Shown here piece by piece: positions 7,788 to 16,702 of a stretch of DNA of 51,703 nucleotides. Origin of the DNA: Candidatus Saccharimonadota bacterium (GTDB lineage: Bacteria > Patescibacteriota > Saccharimonadia > Saccharimonadales > Saccharimonadaceae); NCBI GenBank assembly GCA_017514105.1, contig JAFWKY010000008.1:1-51703 (forward strand). Reading direction: 5' to 3'. Under the pieces are notes generated by a model, which did not search any database, was not told where the DNA came from, and saw only the letters and a list, made by a program, of their open reading frames with translations. A program made the translations under genes and the position numbers. Positions within the stretch are counted from its first letter, which is position 1; every line of letters begins with the position of its first letter.

Positions 7788-8981
7788 ATGAAAGTACTAT
7801 GTGTTAATGCTGGTTCATCGTCGTTAAAGTTTCAACTATACGATATGCCGGCGGAAATTTCTATTATTGGCGGTTATGTAGAAAAGATTGGGGCGAAGGA
7901 CAGTTTTTATACGATCAAATTTGAAGGCAAGAAAACTGAAACTAAGCGCGAAATCAGAGACCACTCTGAGGCAGTGGCGGTGATGCTAGAAGAATTAGTG
8001 AACTACGGGGCAGTCTCCGAGCTGAGTGAGATTCGTGGCGTAGGACACCGCGTACTTCACGGTGGCGAAAAGTATTCTGATTCAGTAATAATTGATAATC
8101 AGGTACTCAAAGATATTAAGGATTTGACAAAACTCGGGCCTTTGCATCATCCTGGCAACATTGCCGGAATTAAAGCAATGCAAAAAGCATTGCCGGATGC
8201 GGTGCAGGTGGCAGTGTTTGACACAGCTTTTCACCAAACAATTCCAAAAGAACAGTTCATGTATCCAGTGCCAATGAAGTGGTATGAAAAATATGGTGTA
8301 AGAAAATATGGTTTCCATGGTACGAGCCACAAATATATTACAGAAGTAATGCAGAAGAAGCTCGGCAAAGAAAATATTAATTTGATTATCTGCCACGTAG
8401 GTTCTGGAGCTTCGATTACAGCTGTAAAAGACGGCAAAAGCTATGATACGACGATGGGTCTGACTCCACTCGATGGACTAATGATGGGTACTCGCTCTGG
8501 ATCAATTGATCCATCTATCATCAAGTACATGATTGATGAAGCAGGAATGACCTATGACGAAGTAGATGAAGCATTGAACAAAAAATCTGGTTTGCTTGGA
8601 GTTTGTGGTTTTAACGATAATCGCGACGTAGAAAAAGCCATTGAAAGAGGTGACGAAAATGCACGACTAGCACTGGATATGTACGTAGACCGTATCGATC
8701 GCTACATTGCAGAGTATTACTTGGAACTCGGTGGCGAAGTTGATGCAATTGTATTTACGGCTGGCGTACTGGAAAACGGTGCCGAAACACGCGAATCTAT
8801 CATTAAAGGCCTTGCACCACTAGGAATCAAGATTAATCGCGAAGTAAATAATGCGATAGCCAGCTTTAAAGAAATCACAAGTGGCGTAATCACTGCAGAA
8901 GATTCAACGGTCCCAGTATACGTAGAACCGACGAATGAAGAAGTGATGATTATTCGCGACGCATACAGGTTTTGTAAATAG
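7788..8981 (+). CDS. ackA: Acetate kinase
   Basis: A 397-residue enzyme of the normal AckA length, interconverting acetyl phosphate + ADP and acetate + ATP. ASKHA-fold motifs are intact: VNAGSSSLKF at the start, HRVLHGGEKY, FDTAFHQTIP, KYGFHGTSHKY, HVGSGASI, GLTPLDGLMMGTRSG and FTAGVLENG. It is expressed from TATAAT near 7759 with a short leader and AAGGAG before the ATG, unlike its leaderless neighbours. A strong terminator ends the unit. No phosphotransacetylase gene is nearby. It fits fermentative ATP production. Confidence 0.97.
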   Translation: MKVLCVNAGSSSLKFQLYDMPAEISIIGGYVEKIGAKDSFYTIKFEGKKTETKREIRDHSEAVAVMLEELVNYGAVSELSEIRGVGHRVLHGGEKYSDSVIIDNQVLKDIKDLTKLGPLHHPGNIAGIKAMQKALPDAVQVAVFDTAFHQTIPKEQFMYPVPMKWYEKYGVRKYGFHGTSHKYITEVMQKKLGKENINLIICHVGSGASITAVKDGKSYDTTMGLTPLDGLMMGTRSGSIDPSIIKYMIDEAGMTYDEVDEALNKKSGLLGVCGFNDNRDVEKAIERGDENARLALDMYVDRIDRYIAEYYLELGGEVDAIVFTAGVLENGAETRESIIKGLAPLGIKINREVNNAIASFKEITSGVITAEDSTVPVYVEPTNEEVMIIRDAYRFCK

Positions 8982-8992
8982 ATAGCTAAAAG

Positions 8993-9020
8993 CCGAAACG
9001 AGGGGGCGTTTCGGTTTTTT
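8993..9020 (+). terminator. Terminator after ackA
   Basis: Stem CCGAAACG (8993-9000) / CGTTTCGG (9007-9014) followed by six T. Confidence 0.88.
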
Positions 9021-9047
9021 GTTTGCTAGATTTGATATAATAATGTT

Positions 9048-9986
9048 ATGGACATGTATGATTTGTTAAACGATTTTTTGGAGCATTTGGAGATTGAAAG
9101 CGGTCGCAGCAAGAAGACGGTCAATAACTATAAACTATATTTAGAGCGATTTTTGGAAATTTGTTCGGAGATTTTGAACAAAGACGATTTGAAGCCATCA
9201 GATATTACCCGCGAGGTGCTGAGAAAATATCGTTTAAAATTGAACCGGTACGGTTCGGAAAATGGTGGTGATGACTTAAAAGTGATTACGCAGGCGTATC
9301 ATCTGATTGCCCTTAGAGGCTTCATGAAATACTTAGCGCGACGAGAAATAAAATCGCTAGATCCATCACTAATTGAATTACCTCATGTCGTGCGCAAGCA
9401 AGTGACGTTCTTGCATTTTGATGAGGTGGAAGATATGCTGGAACAAATTGACTTGTCCACTGAATCTGGACTACGCGATAGGGCGATTATTGAGTTGTTG
9501 TATTCTGGCGGGCTACGTGTATCAGAACTTACGGCGCTGAATCGCGATTCAGTAAATCTGGAACGCCGCGAGTTTATGGTGCGTGGAAAGGGTTCCAAGG
9601 ACCGTCCGATTTTTATTAGTCAGTCGTGTGCAGACAGGGTGCGTGATTATCTGGATGCGCGGACCGATTCCCTGCCGGCATTGTTCTTGAACAATTCGCG
9701 AAATTTGCAGGCAGTGGATACGTCAGGTGATTACCGCAGGATGACGCCGCGGTCGGTAGAAAGAGTAGTGCAAAAATATGCAAGGCTAGCCGGCATTACG
9801 AAGCACGTTTCGCCACACACTCTGAGGCATTCGTTCGCAACGGATTTGTTGATGAACGGCGCAGATATTCGCGCAGTACAGTCAATGCTAGGGCACGCGG
9901 ATATTTCTACGACACAAATCTATACGCATGTGACGGATGCGCATCTCAGAGATATTCACGAAAAGTTTCATAGTGAAACGAAATAG
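9048..9986 (+). CDS. Tyrosine recombinase (XerC/XerD family)
   Basis: A 312-residue site-specific recombinase with an N-terminal SAM-like core-binding domain (about 1-95) and a C-terminal catalytic domain. The active-site set is complete: R157 in GLRVSEL, K181 in RGKGSKDR, H257 and R260 in HTLRHSF, H283 in LGHADIS, and nucleophile Y292 in TQIYTHV. The length fits XerC/XerD, so chromosome-dimer resolution is likely, but an integrase role cannot be excluded. TATAAT (9036-9041) ends 6 nt before the ATG. Its stop abuts the convergent stop of the next gene with no terminator between. Confidence 0.9.
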   Translation: MDMYDLLNDFLEHLEIESGRSKKTVNNYKLYLERFLEICSEILNKDDLKPSDITREVLRKYRLKLNRYGSENGGDDLKVITQAYHLIALRGFMKYLARREIKSLDPSLIELPHVVRKQVTFLHFDEVEDMLEQIDLSTESGLRDRAIIELLYSGGLRVSELTALNRDSVNLERREFMVRGKGSKDRPIFISQSCADRVRDYLDARTDSLPALFLNNSRNLQAVDTSGDYRRMTPRSVERVVQKYARLAGITKHVSPHTLRHSFATDLLMNGADIRAVQSMLGHADISTTQIYTHVTDAHLRDIHEKFHSETK

Positions 9987-12080
9987 TTATTCGCGATATG
10001 AAGTATTTGGTGAACTCGTGATAGTGTTCTTGATAACGAACTTGCCGTCGATGTAGGCAAAAACGTTCCAGTAATTGTAAGTACCCGTAAGTGTGCCGTT
10101 TGCATTCTTTGACTCAAAGGTGTATGTACCGAGTTGAGGGCTAGAAACCACAATAGTTAGGCCGTTGGTAGCGAAACTACCGGTACGATTGTAGACATAG
10201 TAATAGTAGTTCCTACCGCCAAGAGTATTAATGACGAAGGTTTCATCGCCACAGGAAGAAATGCAGTCGTGGTCCAATTGGGCAATAGTAGTACCGTCTA
10301 AGTCGCTACTAATTTTGCTACCGTAATAGGCAAGGAAAGTGGTGCCATTGGACTTTTGACCAGAGACATATGTATCAAAATCTGGGTACTGAGTGGTAGA
10401 TCCTACGCGTCCTCTATTCCAAGTGGCCCTTGCGGTGATCGTGTCATTAAAGATTGACCAAATGGCATACAGAGTAACATTATTGTTCCCATCGGCTCTG
10501 CTCTTCAACGTGTCGTAATCTATGGTATTGCTGGAATAGAATGTCCTGCCACTACAAGTTTCGCCGGCGGATAAGCCAACTGTACACCAACCATTGAAGA
10601 GATAGCCGGATTTAGTTGGTTTTTCTGATGAGACATAACAGTCGCCAGCAGATTGATGACAATAGTGTGAGTTCACTTGCTGAACGCTGTCGGTGCTATA
10701 GTTGATACGATAATTAGGCTCCCAATTGGCGCGCAAGGTAAGACGAACATCTGCACCTTCTGTGTCGGTAGGATTATTGCCGGCGGTGAGGACCTGCGTA
10801 GTGTTGTTCCTGGACCACGAGGTGAGGCTCTCGTCGCTGTAATTGGTGGCGTCAGTCCAACCAATGAAGAAATAGCCGCTGCGAGTTGGAATAGTGTTAA
10901 TATTGATAGTATCTAAATATTTGACATTGTTATAAACTGACTCACCAATATTGTTGCCTCCCTGCGTATCGTATGCAATGTGCAAAGTATACGGAATAGG
11001 TTCCCAAATGGCATAAAATGTTTTGTAGTCGGAATATTTGTCGTCAAGCCAATTCGGAGCCTGGTATGTTTCGCCAGCCAAATAAGTTTGGACGTCGTCG
11101 TTTTTGAGACCGCTTTTTACTTCGTCTACAGTGGTATCGCGTTTTGTACTCCAACCGACAAATTTGTAGCCCTGCCTGTAGAAGTTTTCTACGCCTGGCA
11201 ATACAAATGTGCTACCGAATGGTACTTTTTCCATGCCAATTCTGCCGGAAGTGGCGCCGTTACCGTTGAATGAAATCTTGACGCTATGGTCCTGTGCGGA
11301 TTCGGTGATGGCATCTGGGTCGTAGAGGCGGATTACCGTAGAAATCGTGGAAGGGCGTTCGGCGTTGCCGGCATACCAACAACTCATAATGTAAAAGTCG
11401 TAATAGGCGGCGCCGTGTTCAACGGTCTCGGATGTAACAATGGTAGTAGAATCGGCGTCTTTGACTGGGATGATGTAGAGACCTTCGGCGCTGGTGAGAG
11501 TTTGGTTAACATTGTTAATGTCATCGAGATAACTAGTTACTTCGTTTTGGCTGATTTTGCCGCCATAAACTAGACGCGGAAAGGTGACGGCTGGAATGAA
11601 CTTGTTGGCGCCGCTATCTTCTGCTGGAGTGAGAATTATTTCGTCAACGCTGCGATTTTTTACGTTGCCTAGTGCGCGAGTATTAATAATGAAGGCACCG
11701 TGATCGCGAAGCGTGTTGCCATTATAGACACTAGCACAAGTGTCTGGGGTCAGGTGGGCACGCAATTCTTCTTCACCAAACTCGTCTTCAGTGTTGGCGC
11801 GACGCGTAGCCGCACGCCAGAGTGAGGTATATGGTTCGGTAGTGGTAGCGTTGCCAGCAGCGTCTTGGTCGGTCTTGACGTCGGCGATATATGAATTATG
11901 AATGAAGCGTAGAGCCTCGGCTTGAGCATCAATTTGTTCGCGCGTGACAGTAGTCTCAAGCGCAGACTGGGCGCCAGAAGTACTGCCGCTAACTACGGCG
12001 ACAACAGCAATCGCGACCATAGAAAAAATACCGATAGCCAGTGTTACTTCCACCAAAGTGTCACCTACACGCTTATGCAT
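9987..12080 (-). CDS. Large prepilin-headed surface protein with InlB repeats
   Basis: A 697-residue protein. The N-terminus is prepilin-like, VGDTLVEVTLAIGIFSMVAI, with the G-x4-E pattern of type III signal peptides. After a pilin-like region come three InlB/Listeria-Bacteroides repeats, recognised by YKFVGWSTKRD...YAIWE, YFFIGWTDA...LRANWE and YLFNGWCTVG...YAIWS. The C-terminal 150 residues are Tyr/Asn/Thr-rich and unassigned. It is probably a minor pilin carrying an adhesive head at the pilus tip or shaft. The start is ATG 12080 because TATAAT (12092-12087) ends 6 nt before it. It lies just downstream of pilD. Confidence 0.75.
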   Translation of the reverse strand: MHKRVGDTLVEVTLAIGIFSMVAIAVVAVVSGSTSGAQSALETTVTREQIDAQAEALRFIHNSYIADVKTDQDAAGNATTTEPYTSLWRAATRRANTEDEFGEEELRAHLTPDTCASVYNGNTLRDHGAFIINTRALGNVKNRSVDEIILTPAEDSGANKFIPAVTFPRLVYGGKISQNEVTSYLDDINNVNQTLTSAEGLYIIPVKDADSTTIVTSETVEHGAAYYDFYIMSCWYAGNAERPSTISTVIRLYDPDAITESAQDHSVKISFNGNGATSGRIGMEKVPFGSTFVLPGVENFYRQGYKFVGWSTKRDTTVDEVKSGLKNDDVQTYLAGETYQAPNWLDDKYSDYKTFYAIWEPIPYTLHIAYDTQGGNNIGESVYNNVKYLDTININTIPTRSGYFFIGWTDATNYSDESLTSWSRNNTTQVLTAGNNPTDTEGADVRLTLRANWEPNYRINYSTDSVQQVNSHYCHQSAGDCYVSSEKPTKSGYLFNGWCTVGLSAGETCSGRTFYSSNTIDYDTLKSRADGNNNVTLYAIWSIFNDTITARATWNRGRVGSTTQYPDFDTYVSGQKSNGTTFLAYYGSKISSDLDGTTIAQLDHDCISSCGDETFVINTLGGRNYYYYVYNRTGSFATNGLTIVVSSPQLGTYTFESKNANGTLTGTYNYWNVFAYIDGKFVIKNTITSSPNTSYRE

Positions 12081-12087
12081 AAAATAA

Positions 12088-12885
12088 TTATAACATGGAT
12101 TCAAGAATATTTGCGAAAGTAAACGTAATTACAAAAGCGAATACGAGAAAGGGGCCAAAGTGCAGTTTGTGGTTCCCTTTTTGCTTGATGATCGGAAACA
12201 TAACTACGGTCGCCGAGAAATTTGCAGCAAATAATGCGATTATGGCGAGCCATGGTGAACCAAGCGACAAACCAACGGCGAGCGCCAAGAGCCAGTCGCC
12301 ATCACCAACCCATTTGCCTTTGGAAATCAAATATAGTAATAAGTAGAGACCTCCTAGGACGGCTCCGCTAGCGAGTGCCATCAGGGTTGGAGTCCATGAT
12401 GCGCCACCAGATGCAAAAATGGCAGCCTGGCGCAAAATAACTATAACTAGCGAAGTAGCAATCGCAAGGTAAAGAAATAACACAGGAAGTTCGCCGTATA
12501 GCCCGTCATAGATGCCGAGAAAACACATTATAGTAGCAAAGATAATGACAGTCACAAATATTCCCCATTCCATTGGCGATGCGTGCAGCACGTCAATTGT
12601 GCTGCCAAGCGCCAAGAAAGTTAGTGCGCAAAAGATTTCTGACAAGAATTCTGCAATGCCGATTTTGTGATGACAGTTACGACATTTGCCGCGCAGAACC
12701 AGCCACGAGATGATAGGAATATTGTCGTACCATTTGAGTTGTTTTTTGCAATGCATGCAGACGGAGCGGCGGCCAAGTTTTTTCTTTTTGGTGTCCCGCA
12801 AATGTAACCGGCGAGCCTGACAACATAGGAACGAACCGATAGCGGCGCCGAGTACGAACAATAATATGAAAAACAATAGTTGCAT
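12088..12885 (-). CDS. pilD: Prepilin peptidase / N-methyltransferase
   Basis: A 265-residue polytopic membrane aspartyl protease that cleaves and methylates prepilins. The N-terminal domain has the zinc-ribbon cysteines (CMHCKKQLKW...GKCRNCHHKIG). The two catalytic aspartates are expected in LGIYDGLYGELP and in the GxGD motif VGDGDWLLA. TAATAT (12897-12892) ends 6 nt before the ATG. It is flanked by its likely substrates. Confidence 0.93.
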   Translation of the reverse strand: MQLLFFILLFVLGAAIGSFLCCQARRLHLRDTKKKKLGRRSVCMHCKKQLKWYDNIPIISWLVLRGKCRNCHHKIGIAEFLSEIFCALTFLALGSTIDVLHASPMEWGIFVTVIIFATIMCFLGIYDGLYGELPVLFLYLAIATSLVIVILRQAAIFASGGASWTPTLMALASGAVLGGLYLLLYLISKGKWVGDGDWLLALAVGLSLGSPWLAIIALFAANFSATVVMFPIIKQKGNHKLHFGPFLVFAFVITFTFANILESML

Positions 12886-12942
12886 AGTTTTATATTACCA
12901 TAAGTATCTTGAAATTTTGAAGAATTAATTTATACTTAAATT

Positions 12943-13512
12943 ATGAGGAAAAAAGGTTTTACTTTAATTGAAGTCGCTTTAGTGCTAGCGATTGCGGGCC
13001 TAATTTTTATGATGGTATTTATTACCCTGCCGCAGGTATGGCGCACCCAACGCGATACGCAACGTCGTGATGATATGCTTACCTTCGTGCAGAGGTTAAA
13101 AAATTTCCAAACAAATAATAATCGCGGTGCGTTGCCGAGCAAAAATTCAAGTGCTACGACCATTTCGTTTACGCGCAGTGACGCAACCAATACCGCGATA
13201 ACACCAGCTACGGATAAAACTTCGTGGCAGGCGTTTTATCGTGATTTCTTTGACGACAGCTTCACCGATCCAGTTGGTGAGCCATATAAGATAGTAGTTA
13301 CGAAATGTACAAATTCAGCAAGATACGACCAGGCATGCGATATAAGCGAGGCTAATGCTGCAAATAATGCGACTTTTCCGAACGAATATAAAATCTATGT
13401 AGTTGAAGGTGCGAAGTGTAACGGTGAACAAGCAGTTGGCGCTGCAAACACGCGAAAAGTGGCGGTACTATATAAATTAGAAGGAGGCGGAGTTTATTGC
13501 GGAGAATCTTAA
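12943..13512 (+). CDS. Type IV prepilin-like protein
   Basis: A 189-residue prepilin. A very short leader is followed by the cleavage motif KKGFTLIEVALVLAIAGLIF (G then Phe+1, Glu+5) and a hydrophobic alpha-1 helix, then RTQRDTQRRDDM. The C-terminal globular domain has cysteine pairs (CTNSARYDQAC, and CNGE to GGGVYC near the end) consistent with a disulfide-bonded D-region. It resembles the next gene throughout (VVEGAKCNGE versus VVTGATCDGE), so the two are paralogues; this one may be a minor pilin. Confidence 0.88.
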   Translation: MRKKGFTLIEVALVLAIAGLIFMMVFITLPQVWRTQRDTQRRDDMLTFVQRLKNFQTNNNRGALPSKNSSATTISFTRSDATNTAITPATDKTSWQAFYRDFFDDSFTDPVGEPYKIVVTKCTNSARYDQACDISEANAANNATFPNEYKIYVVEGAKCNGEQAVGAANTRKVAVLYKLEGGGVYCGES

Positions 13513-13530
13513 AAGTGTATTAAAATACTA

Positions 13531-13559
13531 TTGACTATTTAAGCATAATCATGTAAGAT
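13531..13559 (+). promoter_or_regulatory. Promoter of the main pilin gene
   Basis: TTGACT (13531-13536), a 17-bp spacer, then TAAGAT (13554-13559). It predicts a leader of roughly 45 nt with AAAGGA before the pilin ATG. Most single genes here are instead leaderless, so this may mark a highly expressed gene. Confidence 0.65.
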
Positions 13560-13611
13560 AAAATCAAGTACCATCTCAAGTGTGGTGATAAAATAATTTA
13601 GAAAGGACTTT

Positions 13612-14121
13612 ATGTCAAAAGTTAAAAGCAAAAAAGGTTTTACGATCATCGAAGTTGTGCTCGTGCTCGCTATCGCTAGTCTCATCTTCCTTATGGTGTT
13701 TATTGCGCTTCCAGCAATGCAACGTTCTCAGAGAGATACACAGAGGCGCGACCAATTGTCTGGTATGATGACCCAGATTACACAGTATCAAGCGAATAAC
13801 AGGAATAAGTTGCCAGAAACTCAAAATGACTGGAATAGTTTTATTACCAACTATATGAAGGCTGGCGGTGACACATTTGAAGATCCAAACGGTAATGAAT
13901 ATACAATTAAATTGGTAGCGTGCGGTGCAACTTCTGGAAATGGTGACTGTGCGAACACTGCTCAACGCAACGCCACAGATTTTGCAACGCAAAATTACGA
14001 AATCTTGGTTGTAACTGGCGCCACCTGTGACGGCGAAAAGACAGTTGCCAATAGTGGCACGCGTAAGGTATCTATCGTCTACAAGCTTGAAGGCGGTGGT
14101 ACTTACTGTAGCAATAACTAA
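13612..14121 (+). CDS. Probable major type IV pilin
   Basis: A 169-residue prepilin with the motif KKGFTIIEVVLVLAIASLIF, conserved RSQRDTQRRDQL after the helix, and a compact C-terminal domain with cysteines (CGATSGNGDC, then CDGE to GGGTYC). It has its own sigma-70-type promoter, a Shine-Dalgarno (AAAGGA) and a strong terminator, as expected for an abundant structural subunit. It is a paralogue of the upstream prepilin. Calling it major is an inference from size and expression signals. Confidence 0.88.
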   Translation: MSKVKSKKGFTIIEVVLVLAIASLIFLMVFIALPAMQRSQRDTQRRDQLSGMMTQITQYQANNRNKLPETQNDWNSFITNYMKAGGDTFEDPNGNEYTIKLVACGATSGNGDCANTAQRNATDFATQNYEILVVTGATCDGEKTVANSGTRKVSIVYKLEGGGTYCSNN

Positions 14122-14140
14122 CGAATCTCCTGTCATCAAA

Positions 14141-14165
14141 AATCACCCGCAAGGGTGATTTTTTG
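14141..14165 (+). terminator. Terminator after the pilin gene
   Basis: AATCACCC/GGGTGATT stem with GCAA tetraloop and six T. Confidence 0.9.
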
Positions 14166-14265
14166 GAGGCGAATGACAAGTTATGCTAAGATTCGTGAGT
14201 ATTTTGCAAGCCAAAGCGATAATTGAGGAGGTGAATCAGGACTGCGCCCGGTGCTAGCAGTTCTG

Positions 14266-14368
14266 TAACGAGAGCGTCCGAAAAGGCTCTTTCTCGGGCC
14301 GCTCCGGGCCGCTCGGCCAAGTCTTAGGCCCTTCAAAAGAGTCTTTCTCAGACGCGATCGCAACGTTA
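14266..14368. repeat. Palindromic element between pilin and pilC (core family II)
   Basis: Nested inverted arms (TAACG, GCGTC, GAAAG, CTCTTT matched by AAAGAG, CTTTC, GACGC, CGTTA) enclose the core CTCGGGCCGCTCCGGGCCGC running to CTTAGGCCCTTC. The core is nearly identical to that inside tlyA (22303-22401). The rest of 14166-14385 shows no gene. Confidence 0.75.
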
Positions 14369-14385
14369 ATGACTTAGATAGAACG

Positions 14386-15597
14386 TTACGCGGAAACGCT
14401 GTTTACGAGTGAGTAGATTGGGAGCAAGGTACCACCGACCACGACACCGATGAGACCCGCCATGATGACCATGAGAATTGGCTCAATCATGGTAGAAATG
14501 TTGTTGATTTGTTCGTCTAGTTCGTTTTCATAAACTTGCGCGGCTTTGCCAAGCATTTCGTCAATTTTACCAGACTGTTCGCCAATGCCAGCCATTTGTG
14601 GAACAAGTGGAAGCATATATTCTAGGCCAGTCAATGATTCGGAAAGGTTCTTCCCTCCTTTGAGACCTTCAAGAGATTTTGAAAACTCTTTTTCGATAAC
14701 AACGTTGTTAGTAGATTCAATGGCCGTAGTAATAGATTCCACCATTGGCACGCCGGTCGCCAACATCATTTCTGATGTGCGAGCAAAACGTGAAACGTAG
14801 AGTTTGCGGAATAGTCCACCGAAGAGAGGGACGTGAATCTTGAAACTATCGGCAACTTCGCGACCCATTGGCGTACGTTTGACAAAGAACCACGCACCCA
14901 CGCCGATACCGATAACAATGATTGCAACCAACCAACCAAATTGGCCGAAAAACTCTGTAATGTTGACCAAGGCCTGAGTAAGACCTGGAAGTTCTTCGCC
15001 CATGTCTTCATAAAGACCTTGAACCTGAGGCACAACGAGAATCATCATGAATGCAAGCACTGCGATAATAACTACGAGAATAATGGCTGGGTAGACAAGT
15101 GCGCCTTTGATTTTGCTCATCATGGCGGCGTCTTTTTCTTCTTGGTCGGCAAGACGCTTCAGGGCGAGATCTAGCGTACCAGACTTTTCACCGGCCTGAA
15201 TGAGCGCGAGATAAACGCCATTGAAAATCTTTGGATGAGCAGAGAAAGCCTCGTATAGACTCTTACCAGATTCTACGGAAGTGATGATTTCTTCGGCGAC
15301 GGCACGCATACCCTTGGATTCGGTCTGGTCGGCGACAGTGCGAAGTGATGCGGAAAGTGGAAGACCGGCACCAATCAAAGTGGCAAGTTGGCGCGTAAAA
15401 ACGATGCGGTCTTTGGCTGTAATACGGTTTTTGACTTTGACGAAAGGATCGTTCTCTCCTTCTTCAACAACAGACTGCGGAATGAGGCCTTGTTCAATCA
15501 AAAGGCGGCCGGCGGTTTGCTCATTATCAGCCTGGATGCTGCCTTTGAGCATTTTGCCGGTTTCTTTGTCTTTGGCCTTGTAATCAAAACGCTTCAT
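14386..15597 (-). CDS. pilC: Type IV pilus platform protein (GspF/PilC family)
   Basis: A 403-residue inner-membrane platform protein with two GspF domains. N-terminal hallmarks are FDYKAKDKETGKMLKGSI and RIVFTRQLATLIGAGLPL; the second domain has SRFARTSEMMLATGVPMVES. Hydrophobic segments lie near residues 170-190, 225-245 and at the C-terminus (IEPILMVIMAGLIGVVVGG). It couples the PilB/PilT motors to pilus assembly. It follows pilT by one base. Confidence 0.95.
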   Translation of the reverse strand: MKRFDYKAKDKETGKMLKGSIQADNEQTAGRLLIEQGLIPQSVVEEGENDPFVKVKNRITAKDRIVFTRQLATLIGAGLPLSASLRTVADQTESKGMRAVAEEIITSVESGKSLYEAFSAHPKIFNGVYLALIQAGEKSGTLDLALKRLADQEEKDAAMMSKIKGALVYPAIILVVIIAVLAFMMILVVPQVQGLYEDMGEELPGLTQALVNITEFFGQFGWLVAIIVIGIGVGAWFFVKRTPMGREVADSFKIHVPLFGGLFRKLYVSRFARTSEMMLATGVPMVESITTAIESTNNVVIEKEFSKSLEGLKGGKNLSESLTGLEYMLPLVPQMAGIGEQSGKIDEMLGKAAQVYENELDEQINNISTMIEPILMVIMAGLIGVVVGGTLLPIYSLVNSVSA

Positions 15598-15598
15598 T

Positions 15599-16681
15599 TT
15601 ATCCTCGTACTAAACGGTTTAGTTCTTCAATGTCTACGGCATATTCGCGAGCAGAGTCGTAGGTGATCACGCCAGTCTGAACGAGTTTTGCCAAAGTACG
15701 GTCCATAGTCTGCATACCTTGGTCTGCGCCAGTTTGGATGGCGTTGTCGAGTTGGAAAGTTTTGCCGTCACGAATAAGCGCACGCACTGCAGCATTGGCA
15801 ACCATGATTTCGGTAGCCGCAACACGACCGCCACCAATGGCTGGAACTAGACGTTGCGAACAAATCGCCATCAGCATGTTGGAAAGTTGAGTACGAACTT
15901 GTGGCTGCTGGTGGGCCGGAAATACGTCAATCATACGATCTACTGACTGGGCAGCAGAGTTGGTGTGCAGAGTAGCAAAAACGAGGTGTCCTGTCTCGGC
16001 GATAGTAATGGCGGCTTGGATGGTCTCCAAATCACGCATCTCGCCAATTAGCACTACGTCTGGATCTTCACGCAGAACAGAACGAAGCGCCGCATTAAAA
16101 CTGAATGTATCGTAATGAACTTCGCGCTGAACAATGACGGAACGTTGCGATTTGTGAGTAAACTCAATTGGATCCTCAATGGTGATGATATGTTTGGACT
16201 TCTCGCGGTTGATTTTGTCGATCAAAGCGGCGAGTGTGGTAGATTTGCCAGAACCGGTCGGACCAGTAACGAGCACTAGACCGCGTGGATACTCGGCAAA
16301 ACTTTCTACGACTGGTGGCATACCCAAATCGTTGATAGACTTAATTTGGTTCGGAATGAGACGGAAGGCCGCGGCCATTTTGCCACGTTCATGGAATGCA
16401 TTAACACGGAAACGTGCAATATCACCAAAGGCAAACGAATAATCAAACTCTTTGTCTTTGAGGAAAATTTGTTGCTGGTTTTCGTCGAGCGTGCTAAAAA
16501 TCAGTCCACGCAGCATCTCGTCATTTAGCGCTGGCATGCCGGAAATTGGGATAAGTGCGCCATCAATACGCAAAATAGGTGGCAGTCCATGCTGAATATG
16601 CAAATCAGAAGCCTTGCGACGAATGCATTCTTCTAGGAGTGTTTCAATTTTTGGTGTTACTAATTGCCCACTATTTTCCAT
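15599..16681 (-). CDS. pilT: Type IV pilus retraction ATPase
   Basis: A 360-residue hexameric ATPase that retracts pili. Walker A GPTGSGKS is at residues 140-147. The Asp box, Walker B (LREDPDVVLIGEMRDLETIQ) and His box (ETGHLVFATLHTNSA) are intact, and the PilT-type C-terminal segment is present. It has its own promoter: TATAAT (16693-16688) ends 6 nt before the ATG, although pilB lies just upstream. This suggests retraction can be expressed separately from extension. Confidence 0.96.
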   Translation of the reverse strand: MENSGQLVTPKIETLLEECIRRKASDLHIQHGLPPILRIDGALIPISGMPALNDEMLRGLIFSTLDENQQQIFLKDKEFDYSFAFGDIARFRVNAFHERGKMAAAFRLIPNQIKSINDLGMPPVVESFAEYPRGLVLVTGPTGSGKSTTLAALIDKINREKSKHIITIEDPIEFTHKSQRSVIVQREVHYDTFSFNAALRSVLREDPDVVLIGEMRDLETIQAAITIAETGHLVFATLHTNSAAQSVDRMIDVFPAHQQPQVRTQLSNMLMAICSQRLVPAIGGGRVAATEIMVANAAVRALIRDGKTFQLDNAIQTGADQGMQTMDRTLAKLVQTGVITYDSAREYAVDIEELNRLVRG

Positions 16682-16702
16682 ATTTCTATTATACCATAAG
16701 TT

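Noticed and set aside
9984-9989. Missing terminator between the recombinase and the InlB-repeat gene as a sign of gene fusion
   Set aside because: The genes converge and their stops abut; they are on opposite strands, so no fusion is possible.
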